A stretch of DNA of 15,382 bases from JBBDRW01 sp040905265. Lineage in GTDB: Bacteria; Bacteroidota; Rhodothermia; Balneolales; Balneolaceae. Below the pieces are notes generated by a model, which worked only from the letters and a program-made list of their open reading frames with translations, searched no databases and was not told the origin of the DNA. The stretch covers positions 1-15,382 of the forward strand of contig JBBDRW010000178.1 of NCBI GenBank assembly GCA_040905265.1, written 5' to 3'. Position 1 is the stretch's first letter; every line of letters begins with the position of its first letter. Positions 1-7,661 of the stretch are shown here, one piece after another. A program made the translations under genes and the position numbers.

Positions 1-1125
1 TCTTCTGCCGGCTGCCGGGATATTGAGAATCCGGAACAATATTTCATCCCGGAATCCGAGAACTCGCGAATCGTCTTTATCAACGGAGTTTTTAACGAGA
101 AACTCTCTTCGCTCTCCGGACTTCCAGACAAGGTGATTGCCGGCAACCTGAAAGATTTTCTGGATCATGAAGCGGTCGGCAAGTATCTGAACAGGCTTGT
201 AAATTATGAGAATGACCCGTTTACTCTCTTAAACAGCGCCTCTTTTGAGGATGGTGGGTTTATCTATATTCCGGAATCTGTAGAGGTCGGGCCACCGGTT
301 CAGCTTCTCAATCTCTATTCCGAGGCCGATGAGGCTTTTTTCGCTACTCCACGTATTCTGGTTGTTGCAGAGCGGGAATCGAAGGCGACCATTATAGAAG
401 ACCATATTGGAGCCGGCTCGAACCATTATCTTACTATTCCGGTATCGGAGTTCAAGCTCTATAGTGGTGCCCATATACATCAGGTACGGATACAGCGGGA
501 CAGCCGAAGTGCGCTTCATGTTTCACGTCCGATTGCCTGGCTGGAGAAGAATGCAGAGTATCATTCGTATACCATTACACTTGGCGGCCATCTGACACGA
601 AATGAACCGCGGGTTATTCAGGAGGATGAAGAGGTAGATTTTACTCTTGACGGGCTTGTTTTGATCGATGGTGAACAGATCGCAGACACCCATTCATTGA
701 TGGATCACAGGTTTTCTCACGGTAACAGCCACCAGCTTCACAAGGTTGTGGTCAAAGGGAAGGCTCATTCGATTTTCAACGGCAAGATCTTTGTTCGAAA
801 GGACGCACAGAAGATCGATTCATTCCAGGAGAACCGTAATTTGCTCTTGTCAAAAGATGGCCTTGTAAATACAAAACCACAGCTCGAAATTTTTGCTGAT
901 GATGTGCTCTGTTCACATGGAGCTACAATCGGGCAACTTGACCCTGAATCGGTTTTCTATCTGGAAAGCCGGGGTATGACCAATCAGAAGGCGCGTGAAG
1001 TCTTGACATATGCCTTTGCCCTGGAAACTATCGAGAATGTAAAGGTTGAATCGGTTCACCAGCTTCTGATTGATGAAGTGAAACGGTATACAATATCATC
1101 CTTAAGCGAAACAATGACTGTATAA
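1..1125 (+). CDS. sufD: Fe-S cluster assembly protein SufD (5' end missing)
   Basis: SufD partners SufB and the ATPase SufC in the cytoplasmic scaffold that builds Fe-S clusters. The frame is open from base 1, and the residues before the GTG at 133 (RIVFINGVFNEKLSSLSGL) are typical SufD sequence. That GTG is therefore internal and the true start lies outside the window. The visible part is 374 residues. It has the beta-helix core and the family C-terminal signature: DGLVNTKPQLEIFADDV, then CSHGATIG, then FYLESRG. The His of CSHG (codon 916-918) should match the functionally important His360 of E. coli SufD. The SufB cysteine region is absent, which favours SufD over SufB. The stop overlaps the sufS start by one base (TAATG), so the two genes are probably translationally coupled. 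sufB and sufC are expected just upstream but are not visible. Confidence 0.95.
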   Translation, partial: SSAGCRDIENPEQYFIPESENSRIVFINGVFNEKLSSLSGLPDKVIAGNLKDFLDHEAVGKYLNRLVNYENDPFTLLNSASFEDGGFIYIPESVEVGPPVQLLNLYSEADEAFFATPRILVVAERESKATIIEDHIGAGSNHYLTIPVSEFKLYSGAHIHQVRIQRDSRSALHVSRPIAWLEKNAEYHSYTITLGGHLTRNEPRVIQEDEEVDFTLDGLVLIDGEQIADTHSLMDHRFSHGNSHQLHKVVVKGKAHSIFNGKIFVRKDAQKIDSFQENRNLLLSKDGLVNTKPQLEIFADDVLCSHGATIGQLDPESVFYLESRGMTNQKAREVLTYAFALETIENVKVESVHQLLIDEVKRYTISSLSETMTV

Positions 1126-2372
1126 TGGAGACTGCCGGAACTCTTTCAAAGGGTGTGGATTTTACCAGAATCCGGGCCGACTTCCCGATCCTCGGGAGTC
1201 AGGTTAACGGACGGCCCCTCTCTTATCTGGACAATGCGGCATCCAGCCAGATGCCGGTTCAGGTGATAGAGCGGCTGAACCGGTATCACCGGTATGAGCA
1301 TGCGAATGTTCACCGTGGAATTCATACTCTGAGCCAGAAGGCGACCGATGCCTATGAACTGGCCAGGAAGAAAGTGAAAGAGTTTATCCATGCGGAGGAT
1401 GAATCGGAGATTGTCTATACGACCGGTACAACCGACTCAATCAATCTGGTTGCAAACAGCTATGGAAAAGCAAATTTTCAACAGGGAGATGAAATCATCC
1501 TTTCGGAGATGGAGCATCATGCTAATATCGTTCCGTGGCAGATGGTTGCAGAAGAGACAGGTGCGGCCATACGAACTATTTCAGTGGACGATCATGGAGA
1601 TCTCGACCTGGAGAGTTTCCGGAGTTTGCTGAGCCCCAAAACGAAAATGGTTGCCCTTGTCCATGTATCCAATGCTTTGGGTACGGTCAACCCGGTACGC
1701 GAGATTGTAGAGCTTTCACACGAGAACGGTACCCCGGTTTTGATTGATGGTGCGCAGGCAATTCCCCACCAGAGTGTCAATGTACAGGAGATCGGGTGTG
1801 ATTTTTATACATTCTCTGCACATAAGATGTGTGGTCCGACCGGTTTCGGTATTCTCTATGGAAAGAAGGAACTTCTGGATAAGATGCCGCCCTATCGTGG
1901 AGGAGGAGATATGATCGACAGGGTTTCATTTGAAAAAACGACTTATAATATTGCCCCGTTTCGTTTTGAAGCGGGTACACCCCCGATTTCGGCCAGCGTC
2001 GGTTTCAGTAGTGCCATTGATTATCTGGCCTCAGTCGGCATGGAGAATATTGCTGAACGGGAAGAGTATCTGGTACAATATGCATTAACCGGGTTGCAGG
2101 AGATCGAGGGGCTCAGGCTGTTTGGTACGCCAAATAGGCGGGCGTCCGTGATCGCTTTTAACCTGGGTGATATCCATGCCCATGATGTAGGAACTTTACT
2201 GGACAAGCAAGGTGTCGCAATCCGGACCGGCCATCACTGTGCACAGCCGATCCTCGACCGTTTTAAGGAATCTGCAACAGCACGAGCGTCTATCTCGTTC
2301 TATAACAACGAGGAGGATATAGACCGGCTGATTGAGGCTCTTCACTATGTGAAGGAGTTTTTTGACTCATAG
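1125..2372 (+). CDS. sufS: Cysteine desulfurase SufS
   Basis: This PLP enzyme takes sulfur from cysteine, forms a protein persulfide and passes sulfur to the SufBCD scaffold. The 415 residues match the usual length of about 405-415. Visible landmarks are YLDNAASSQMP near residue 34, the TTGTTDSIN cofactor region, the EMEHHANIVPWQ segment and the Schiff-base lysine K234 in SAHKMCGPTG. The catalytic loop is RTGHHCAQP with C372, the class II (SufS/CsdA) form. The ATG overlaps the sufD stop and has no clear Shine-Dalgarno, which fits coupling. Group II desulfurases normally need SufE or SufU as a sulfur acceptor. Neither is seen in this window, so the partner must be upstream or elsewhere. Confidence 0.97.
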   Translation: METAGTLSKGVDFTRIRADFPILGSQVNGRPLSYLDNAASSQMPVQVIERLNRYHRYEHANVHRGIHTLSQKATDAYELARKKVKEFIHAEDESEIVYTTGTTDSINLVANSYGKANFQQGDEIILSEMEHHANIVPWQMVAEETGAAIRTISVDDHGDLDLESFRSLLSPKTKMVALVHVSNALGTVNPVREIVELSHENGTPVLIDGAQAIPHQSVNVQEIGCDFYTFSAHKMCGPTGFGILYGKKELLDKMPPYRGGGDMIDRVSFEKTTYNIAPFRFEAGTPPISASVGFSSAIDYLASVGMENIAEREEYLVQYALTGLQEIEGLRLFGTPNRRASVIAFNLGDIHAHDVGTLLDKQGVAIRTGHHCAQPILDRFKESATARASISFYNNEEDIDRLIEALHYVKEFFDS

Positions 2373-2499
2373 CGTCCTGCGTCTTTTTTGACGGTTTCGG
2401 GACGGGTGCAGAACTGGTTGCGGCCAGCCTGAAAGGACGTGAAAGTAATCGAATATTTGACCGATGTAATCGTTATTTCAATAAAACAAGGTGATATCC
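2373..2499 (+). promoter_or_regulatory. sufS-nfu spacer with a strong ribosome binding site
   Basis: This is the longest gap inside the SUF cluster (127 bases). AAGGTGAT at 2488-2495 is a close Shine-Dalgarno match and sits 4 bases before the ATG at 2500. It decides that start over the in-frame GTG at 2491, which lies inside the motif. Near the 5' end, CGTCC...GGACG and an inner CGTC-T6-GACG can pair (about 2374-2408). The T run is in the loop and not after the stem, so this is not a normal terminator. I see no clear promoter. Confidence 0.5.
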
Positions 2500-3051
2500 A
2501 TGCCAAAAATTAAAGAGATAGAACGTACCCCAAATCCGGATGCCATGAGGTTTGTACTGGGCGAGCCGCTCACAAACGGAGTGACTCTCTCGTATGAAAA
2601 CTCCTCCGAAGCGGAGGATGACGAGCTTGCAAAAGCACTCTTTGCGATCGACCACGTGATTAATGTCTATTATGTTGACAGGTACATCACTGTCACCCAG
2701 GATGGGAAAGCGGTCTGGTCGGAACTTTTGCGAAAATTAGCGCCGCCGATTCGAGAAGCGACTCCAAAGATGGATGTAACCGGTGACGATGAAGTGCATG
2801 CGACCCGTGAAGTTCAGGATTCAGATGACCCACGGCTTCAGACGATCAACAAGATGCTGGACGATCAGGTTCGCCCATACCTTCTTGCCGACGGCGGCGG
2901 GTTGAAAATCCTCGGCCTGGACGGAAACCGGCTGAAAGTACACTACCAGGGGGCTTGTGGGACTTGCCCGACAGCAACTTCCGGAACACTCTATGCGATT
3001 GAGAGCATGATTAAACGGATCGACCCTGAACTGGAAGTTGTAGCTGTTTAA
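2500..3051 (+). CDS. Nfu-type Fe-S cluster carrier (Nfu_N + NifU domains)
   Basis: Nfu proteins carry assembled 4Fe-4S clusters from the scaffold to client enzymes. The 183 residues show two domains. Residues about 3-88 are the Nfu N-terminal domain, starting with the diagnostic IERTPNPDAMRF and ending near LAPPIREA. Residues about 105-180 are the NifU C-terminal domain, with the loop GACGTCPTA. Its two cysteines, C153 and C156 (CxxC), bind the bridging cluster in a dimer. A short acidic linker (DVTGDDEVHATREVQDSDD) joins the domains. This is the layout of mitochondrial NFU1, not that of E. coli NfuA, whose N-terminal domain is a degenerate A-type fold. I chose ATG 2500 because of the Shine-Dalgarno before it; a GTG at 2491 would add three residues. 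The next gene follows after 3 bases. Confidence 0.92.
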   Translation: MPKIKEIERTPNPDAMRFVLGEPLTNGVTLSYENSSEAEDDELAKALFAIDHVINVYYVDRYITVTQDGKAVWSELLRKLAPPIREATPKMDVTGDDEVHATREVQDSDDPRLQTINKMLDDQVRPYLLADGGGLKILGLDGNRLKVHYQGACGTCPTATSGTLYAIESMIKRIDPELEVVAV

Positions 3052-3054
3052 CTT

Positions 3055-3408
3055 ATGATTCCTGCAGACGTGTCAGAAATTACAATCAGCGACCGGGCAG
3101 CGGCCCGAATTCGCGAAATTCGCAAAGAAAAACAACTGTCAGCCGATTCGGTACTTCGGGTATCTGTCGTGAGCGGCGGCTGTTCAGGGCTGAGCTATGA
3201 TCTTGATTTCGAGAACAACTCAGAACCTGTAGAAAGTGACCACAGACTGGAAGACAATGGAATTCAGATTGTAGTCGATATGCGAAGTTTCCTGTATCTC
3301 GCCGGAACCAATCTTGACTATACCGACGGGCTCACCGGCAAAGGGTTTCATTTCCAAAATCCAAATGCTGCAAGAACCTGCTCTTGTGGCGAATCTTTTT
3401 CACTATAG
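3055..3408 (+). CDS. sufA: A-type Fe-S carrier (HesB/IscA/SufA family)
   Basis: A-type carriers receive clusters from the SUF scaffold and pass them to target proteins. The 117 residues are the normal length. The three cluster-binding cysteines are all present: C43 in VSGGCSGLSYD, and C109 and C111 in the C-terminal CSCGESF. FLYLAGTNLDYTDGLTGKGF and FQNPNA, both family hallmarks, lie between them. The gene starts 3 bases after the Nfu stop and its own stop overlaps the Shine-Dalgarno of the next gene, so it is in the middle of a tight operon. The symbol sufA rests on the SUF context; by sequence alone IscA or ErpA would be equally possible. Confidence 0.93.
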   Translation: MIPADVSEITISDRAAARIREIRKEKQLSADSVLRVSVVSGGCSGLSYDLDFENNSEPVESDHRLEDNGIQIVVDMRSFLYLAGTNLDYTDGLTGKGFHFQNPNAARTCSCGESFSL

Positions 3409-3417
3409 AGGTTTTTA

Positions 3418-3936
3418 ATGAGTGAAATAGTCAATAAGGTCAAACAGTCGAAACTGGTCACTATTGATCTTGAAAAGTTGATAGAAGGGGAGAGGGTTGA
3501 GGAGATCGACCTGAAGCAGTTTCTCTTTCAGGGATTGATTCTGAAGGAGAAAGAGTTTCGGGATCAACTCACCGAATTTGATTGGAAGAGCTATACAGGT
3601 GCCAATATCGCGCTATTTTGCTCTGCCGATGCGATTATTCCGTCCTGGGCATGGATGCTTGTTACCACCTGTCTGCAGCCCTACGCAAAGGAGATTGTAT
3701 ATGGGAACAGGGATGAGCTTCGGAAAGAGCTTCTATACCGGAAGATCAGTGAAAACGACTGGAATGTTTACAGGGATAAATTTGTACTGATGAAGGGTTG
3801 CAGCAAAGCGAAGGTTCCGGAAGGTGCCTACCTGGAAGCAACCAAAAAACTGTTACCGGTAGCCGGCAAAATCATGTACGGTGAAGCGTGTTCCAATGTG
3901 CCGGTATATAAGAAACCCCGGGAAGCCCGGCCCTGA
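3418..3936 (+). CDS. DUF2480 family protein in the SUF operon
   Basis: I recognise this as the DUF2480 family, known to me mainly from Bacteroidota-type genomes; no function is established that I know of. The 172 residues have no signal peptide or membrane segment, so it should be cytoplasmic. Three cysteines are each followed by serine in motifs I recall as conserved in the family: C68 in FCSADAIIPSWAWML, C128 in LMKGCSKAKVP and C158 in MYGEACSNVPVYK. A fourth, C85, looks less conserved. AGAGG at 3407-3411, overlapping the sufA stop, is a good ribosome binding site for the ATG. Its place directly after sufA suggests a role in Fe-S assembly, cluster handling or thiol chemistry, but this rests on context. 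The last codons form half of a GC-rich hairpin across the stop. Confidence 0.9.
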   Translation: MSEIVNKVKQSKLVTIDLEKLIEGERVEEIDLKQFLFQGLILKEKEFRDQLTEFDWKSYTGANIALFCSADAIIPSWAWMLVTTCLQPYAKEIVYGNRDELRKELLYRKISENDWNVYRDKFVLMKGCSKAKVPEGAYLEATKKLLPVAGKIMYGEACSNVPVYKKPREARP

Positions 3937-3948
3937 CAGCTGGGCCGG
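3927..3948 (+). terminator. GC-rich hairpin across the DUF2480 stop codon
   Basis: CCGGCCC (3927-3933) and GGGCCGG (3942-3948) are perfect inverted repeats of 7 GC pairs around an 8-base loop that begins with the TGA stop. There is no T run after it, so it is not a classical rho-independent terminator. It could pause polymerase, mark the end of the SUF message or protect the mRNA 3' end. The next gene starts 34 bases on. Confidence 0.4.
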
Positions 3949-3981
3949 ACCAGCGTCCGGGTCGTTGTTGAACCCATTTCC

Positions 3982-5010
3982 ATGAGCATTCAAGGCAGAA
4001 AGCGAGATCATATTGAACTCTGTACATCCGGGGATGTTCACTACCGGAAACAGTCTGGTTTTGCAAGGTATGATTTCAACCATAATGCTCTTCCGGAGGT
4101 GAACCTCGCGGACGTCTCGACCGAAGCACAACTGCTGGGAAGAACCTTTCCATTTCCCCTGTTTATCTCTTCAATGACCGGAGGCTACTCTGAAGCCGGT
4201 TCGATAAATTCGATGATTGCGACATTCTGTGAGAGTGCCAACCTTCCCTTCGGCGTCGGCAGCCAGAGAGTCATGCTGGAGGATACTACGAGTGCCGATA
4301 CATTTTCTATTGTCCGCGACCTGGCTCCCAATGCTTTTATCGCGGCCAATATCGGCGGTTGCCAGCTGATCGATAATCCGGGCAGTTCGTTTGCAGATAC
4401 ATTGATCGATCCAATCCGGGCTGATGCAATTATTGTTCATCTGAATCCGCTTCAGGAGCTGATCCAGCAGGAGGGAGACCGGAACTTTGCCGGTATTGAA
4501 GAAGGAATCTCGCAGCTGATCACACAGACAGAGCTACCGGTTATTGTGAAAGAGACCGGAGCCGGTATTTCTGGTGATGTTGCGAAACGTCTCCTTGCTC
4601 TCGGTGTGCAGGTGATCGACATTGCCGGATCTGGCGGGACCAGCTGGGCACGGGTTGAACATTTGCGGCAGTCGGATCAGGATCAGCGTGGCCAGTTCGA
4701 CGAGTGGGGGATTCCAACTGTAGACTGCCTGGCCGAGATCACTGAGTTGCGGGAAACATTTCGTTTTGGGCTGATCGCATCCGGAGGGGTGCGTACTCCT
4801 TTTGACATAATAAAAGCTGTTGCCCTGGGTGCAGACTTTACTGCCATGGCTCAACCGGTACTTAAGGCTTTGAAACAGGGTGGCATGGCCCGCCTGGAAT
4901 CAGAATTCAGTTCATGGGTTGAAACCTCCAAAAAAGTGTTGACGCTACTCGGTTGCCGTTCTCTTCAGGAGCTAACCCCGAACCATCTTCGTATCATCCG
5001 GGATACGTGA
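3982..5010 (+). CDS. fni: Type 2 isopentenyl-diphosphate isomerase (FMN-dependent)
   Basis: This enzyme interconverts isopentenyl and dimethylallyl diphosphate, using reduced FMN, and supplies the starter for prenyl chains. The 342 residues fit the family. Visible features are the N-terminal RKRDHIELC (residues 6-14), the FISSMTGG flavin/substrate segment (MTGG 65-68), GVGSQRVMLED, the IAANIG strand, and the TIM-barrel phosphate/FMN loops GSGGTSW (216-222) and IASGGVRTPFD (from 265). There is no signal peptide, so it is cytoplasmic. No clear ribosome binding site precedes the ATG. The prenyl synthase follows after 65 bases on the same strand and uses its products, so the pair forms an isoprenoid unit. 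It is unrelated in fold to the Idi-1 enzyme of E. coli. Confidence 0.96.
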   Translation: MSIQGRKRDHIELCTSGDVHYRKQSGFARYDFNHNALPEVNLADVSTEAQLLGRTFPFPLFISSMTGGYSEAGSINSMIATFCESANLPFGVGSQRVMLEDTTSADTFSIVRDLAPNAFIAANIGGCQLIDNPGSSFADTLIDPIRADAIIVHLNPLQELIQQEGDRNFAGIEEGISQLITQTELPVIVKETGAGISGDVAKRLLALGVQVIDIAGSGGTSWARVEHLRQSDQDQRGQFDEWGIPTVDCLAEITELRETFRFGLIASGGVRTPFDIIKAVALGADFTAMAQPVLKALKQGGMARLESEFSSWVETSKKVLTLLGCRSLQELTPNHLRIIRDT

Positions 5011-5075
5011 AACCGGATGAACTGAAAGATATCACCGCCATTCAGGAATAACTTTTTTATATCTTTTGAAGATCT

Positions 5076-6071
5076 ATGCCAGAAAATATCATTCATAAGT
5101 ACAGAGGCCTGATTGAGGAGGGATTGCAGGCGCTGCCATTTCAAAAAAAACCGGATTCTCTATATAAACCCTGCAGATATATTCTGGAGAATGGAGGAAA
5201 ACGAATCCGGCCTGTTCTTACACTGATCACATGCGGCCTCTGCAGGGGAGAACTTGCCCAGGCAGTAGATGCTGCCATCGCAATTGAGCTGACCCATAAC
5301 TTTACACTGGTTCATGACGATATTATGGATCAGGCGGAGTCCCGGCGTGGAAAAACATCTATTCATGTAAAATGGGATGATTCTACCGCAATTCTGGCCG
5401 GAGATGAACTTTTTGTTCAGGCCTGTCGTCAGTTGACCCGGTATAGTGCAGACTCTTCGTATACTCCGGAGCAAATCCATCTTCTCTACTCCACGTTTTT
5501 TGAATCGGTCCATACTGTCTGTGAAGGCCAGGCATTTGATATGGAGTATGGCAAACGGGCTACAGTGATAACCACGAAGGAGTACCTGGAGATGATCCGG
5601 GGCAAAACTGTCGCACTGCTGAGGGGATCAATGATTATGGGTGGCATTGTGGCCGATGCAGAGGAAGAAGAACTGCACCGTCTGGGTGAAATCGCCGATT
5701 CCGTCGGGTTGGCATTTCAAATTCAGGATGACGTTCTGGATCTGATAGCAGACCCTGATAAGTTTGGAAAGCAAAGGGGAGGGGATATCCGTGAAGGGAA
5801 AATGACCTATCCGATGCTTCTCGGCCTGGAACGGGGCAATGAAACGGACAGAAATCAGTTATTAGAGGTGATGAAGAGTTCAGATGTGACCGATTCTGAT
5901 ATCGATCAAACCATCGATCTACTCAATAGATATAGTGTGATAAAATCCGTTCGTGAGGTTATCGACTCCTATTACCAGACTGCATTTCGTGTGATAAACC
6001 GATTTGGTGATTCCGTATATAAAGAAGATCTTATTAACTTGATTCACTTTTTAAAAAACAGAGATTATTAA
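5076..6071 (+). CDS. Trans-prenyl diphosphate synthase, probably C15-C20 product
   Basis: The enzyme condenses isopentenyl diphosphate onto an allylic primer. The 331 residues carry GGKRIRP (substrate binding), the first aspartate motif DDIMD (81-85) followed by ESRRGKTSIH, and the second motif DDVLD (218-222) in FQIQDD, then FGKQRGGDIREGKMTYP. The fifth residue before the first aspartate motif is Phe (F76). In archaeal-type geranylgeranyl diphosphate synthases a bulky residue there caps chain growth, so I infer a product of about C15-C20 and not a long quinone tail; this is not certain. Such a product could feed carotenoid or other lipid synthesis. It lies downstream of IPP isomerase, and bamD starts 4 bases after its stop, so all three may share a transcript. 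Confidence 0.93.
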   Translation: MPENIIHKYRGLIEEGLQALPFQKKPDSLYKPCRYILENGGKRIRPVLTLITCGLCRGELAQAVDAAIAIELTHNFTLVHDDIMDQAESRRGKTSIHVKWDDSTAILAGDELFVQACRQLTRYSADSSYTPEQIHLLYSTFFESVHTVCEGQAFDMEYGKRATVITTKEYLEMIRGKTVALLRGSMIMGGIVADAEEEELHRLGEIADSVGLAFQIQDDVLDLIADPDKFGKQRGGDIREGKMTYPMLLGLERGNETDRNQLLEVMKSSDVTDSDIDQTIDLLNRYSVIKSVREVIDSYYQTAFRVINRFGDSVYKEDLINLIHFLKNRDY

Positions 6072-6075
6072 GCCA

Positions 6076-6924
6076 ATGCGTACGTTTTCGATTTTTCTCC
6101 TTGTATTGATGGTTGCAATTTCCTGTCGAAACCAGGAGCTGATCCGGCCGGGTGATACACTTGATGTGGCATTTGATAAGGCGTACGGATTGTTTGAAGA
6201 GGAGCAATGGACTGACGCGGCAAGAGGTTTTGAAACGGTTGTCTCTATTGGACGGGGAACCATTACCGGCCAGGATGCACAATATTATCTGGCAGAGAGC
6301 TATTACAATGCAGGTCAGTATCTTGTTGCCGCATCGGAATATGAACGTTATGCCTCTTTCTATCCGAACTCACAGAGGAGAGCGGAAGTTGATTACAAAC
6401 AGGCACTCTGTTACCACCAGTTAAGCCCGCGTTATAACCTGGATCAGACACATACCTATCGGGCAATAGAACTCTTTCAACTCTATATGGCTCGTTTCCC
6501 AAATGCCGAATATGTGGAAGAGGCGGGTGAACGTATCGATGAACTCTTGAACAAACTTGCCCGTAAAAAGTATGAGGCCGGAAACTTTTATCTCCGCTCT
6601 AACCGCCAGTACAGAGCAGCTGCAGTAACATTCGAGCAGGTTTTGGAAAACTATCCCGGTACAGACTGGGCAGAACATGCACTGGCCAGACAGATCGAAG
6701 CCTATATTCTCTATGCGGACAACAGTATTCCAGAGCGAAGGGCCGAACGGTATGATATGGCGATTGAAAGTTATCAGCGATATCTTCAACTCTTTCCGTC
6801 TGGAGAGAACCGTCAAAGAGTTGAGGAACTGTACGACCGGGCAAGACTCTCCTATCAGGAAGTCACGGATGGTGAGTCGGGAGTGGATTCAGAGAGTTTG
6901 ACTGCAGATCGGAACGAACCCTGA
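6076..6924 (+). CDS. bamD: Outer membrane protein assembly lipoprotein BamD
   Basis: BamD is the essential lipoprotein partner of BamA in the machine that folds beta-barrel proteins into the outer membrane. The 282 residues start with a lipoprotein signal peptide: MRT, a hydrophobic stretch FSIFLLVLMVAIS, then the lipidated C17. The lipobox is AISC, with Ala where Leu is more usual. The rest is helical with TPR-like repeats: AFDKAYGLFEEEQWTDAARGFE near residues 31-52, YYLAESYYNAGQYLVAASEY near 72-91, then FYPNSQRRAEVDYKQALCY, IELFQLYMARFPNAEY, and a last pair near 185-255. The tail after about 260 is acidic and probably disordered. It starts 4 bases after the prenyl synthase stop and is followed by nadD after 12 bases. 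Confidence 0.9.
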   Translation: MRTFSIFLLVLMVAISCRNQELIRPGDTLDVAFDKAYGLFEEEQWTDAARGFETVVSIGRGTITGQDAQYYLAESYYNAGQYLVAASEYERYASFYPNSQRRAEVDYKQALCYHQLSPRYNLDQTHTYRAIELFQLYMARFPNAEYVEEAGERIDELLNKLARKKYEAGNFYLRSNRQYRAAAVTFEQVLENYPGTDWAEHALARQIEAYILYADNSIPERRAERYDMAIESYQRYLQLFPSGENRQRVEELYDRARLSYQEVTDGESGVDSESLTADRNEP

Positions 6925-6936
6925 TCCGGAACCGGG

Positions 6937-7563
6937 ATGAATGAACGGATCGGTATATTTGGCGGCAGCTTTAATCCGGTTCACACCGGACACATAAGGG
7001 CGGCGCAATCATTTCTTGACTCCGGTTTCATTCAAAAACTTTGGGTACTTCCTGCTGCCGAACCTCCACATAAACCGGGTGAAAAACTGGAACCTTTCCA
7101 CCATCGGGCAGAGATGCTTCGAATCGCTTTTCAAAACCTGACGGAGGTTGACGTAGTTGAGCTGGAGAAAAATCTGCCGAAACCCTCCTATACCCTCCAG
7201 ACATTTCAAAATTTGAAACAACATTTTCCAGACAGGACGTTCTATCTCTGCATTGGAAGTGACACACTCGCCTCTTTCACAACCTGGCACCGCTACAGGG
7301 AGCTTCTCGACCTTACAGAGCTACTGGTAGCCGAGCGCCCCGGAAGTGTTCAACGTGAGGTTCCAAATGAGATACTTGAACAAGTCCATTTTGTGAAACA
7401 TGATCCGGTCGCGATCTCTTCAACAGATATCAGGAAAACGGATCTGAATGAAAAAACTGAAGAAGACATTCACAAAAAGGGGAGTGAGCCGGACCGCACG
7501 ACACTTACGAAGGAAGTCGCAGAGTACATCCGGAAGAACAATCTCTATCGAGTAGAGAGGTGA
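6937..7563 (+). CDS. nadD: Nicotinate-nucleotide adenylyltransferase NadD
   Basis: NadD joins ATP and nicotinate mononucleotide to make deamido-NAD, a step of NAD synthesis used by de novo and salvage routes. The 208 residues are the normal size. The N-terminus holds the nucleotidyltransferase signature GIFGGSFNPVHTGHI (residues 6-20), including the HxGH motif at H16-H19. Other landmarks are WVLPAAEPPHKP, YLCIGSDTLASFTTWHRY and the C-terminal ISSTDIR (160-166), which binds the ATP phosphates. Between ISSTDIR and the tail there is a polar insert of about 25 residues rich in Glu, Lys and Asp. The ATG was chosen because it directly precedes the conserved motif and lies 12 bases after the bamD stop. 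Confidence 0.95.
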   Translation: MNERIGIFGGSFNPVHTGHIRAAQSFLDSGFIQKLWVLPAAEPPHKPGEKLEPFHHRAEMLRIAFQNLTEVDVVELEKNLPKPSYTLQTFQNLKQHFPDRTFYLCIGSDTLASFTTWHRYRELLDLTELLVAERPGSVQREVPNEILEQVHFVKHDPVAISSTDIRKTDLNEKTEEDIHKKGSEPDRTTLTKEVAEYIRKNNLYRVER

Positions 7564-7598
7564 GAGAGAATAGGTGATAGTACTCTTTGATCAAGAAC

Positions 7599-7654
7599 TG
7601 TTCCCTCTTACCTGTTCCCTATTTCCTGTATTCTGTCTTCTCAATTCCGTATTC
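7599..7654 (+). repeat. Degenerate 7-bp tandem repeat, eight units
   Basis: Read in steps of seven from 7599, the strand gives eight units of the type T-G-T-N-T-Y-C. Examples are tgttccc (units 1 and 3), tgtattc (unit 5) and tgtcttc (unit 6). Every unit ends in C, seven of eight begin with T and five have G second. The tract is almost pure pyrimidine on this strand. One further 7-base step (tatccaa) leads exactly to the ATG at 7662. Confidence 0.65.
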
Positions 7655-7661
7655 TATCCAA

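Noticed and set aside
133..1125. GTG at 133 as the start of the first gene
   Set aside because: The same frame is open back to base 1 and the residues before the GTG are conserved SufD sequence, so the gene is truncated by the window edge.
2366..2494. Open frame of about 42 codons between sufS and nfu (reads FDGFGTGAELVAASLKGRE)
   Set aside because: It has no usual start codon, a stop just before it, and a length expected by chance at this base composition. It could be a gene remnant, but nothing supports that.
5025..5066. Inverted repeat AAAGATAT/ATATCTTT between the isomerase and prenyl synthase genes
   Set aside because: The 26-base loop and AT-rich arms make a stable stem unlikely; chance is a sufficient explanation.
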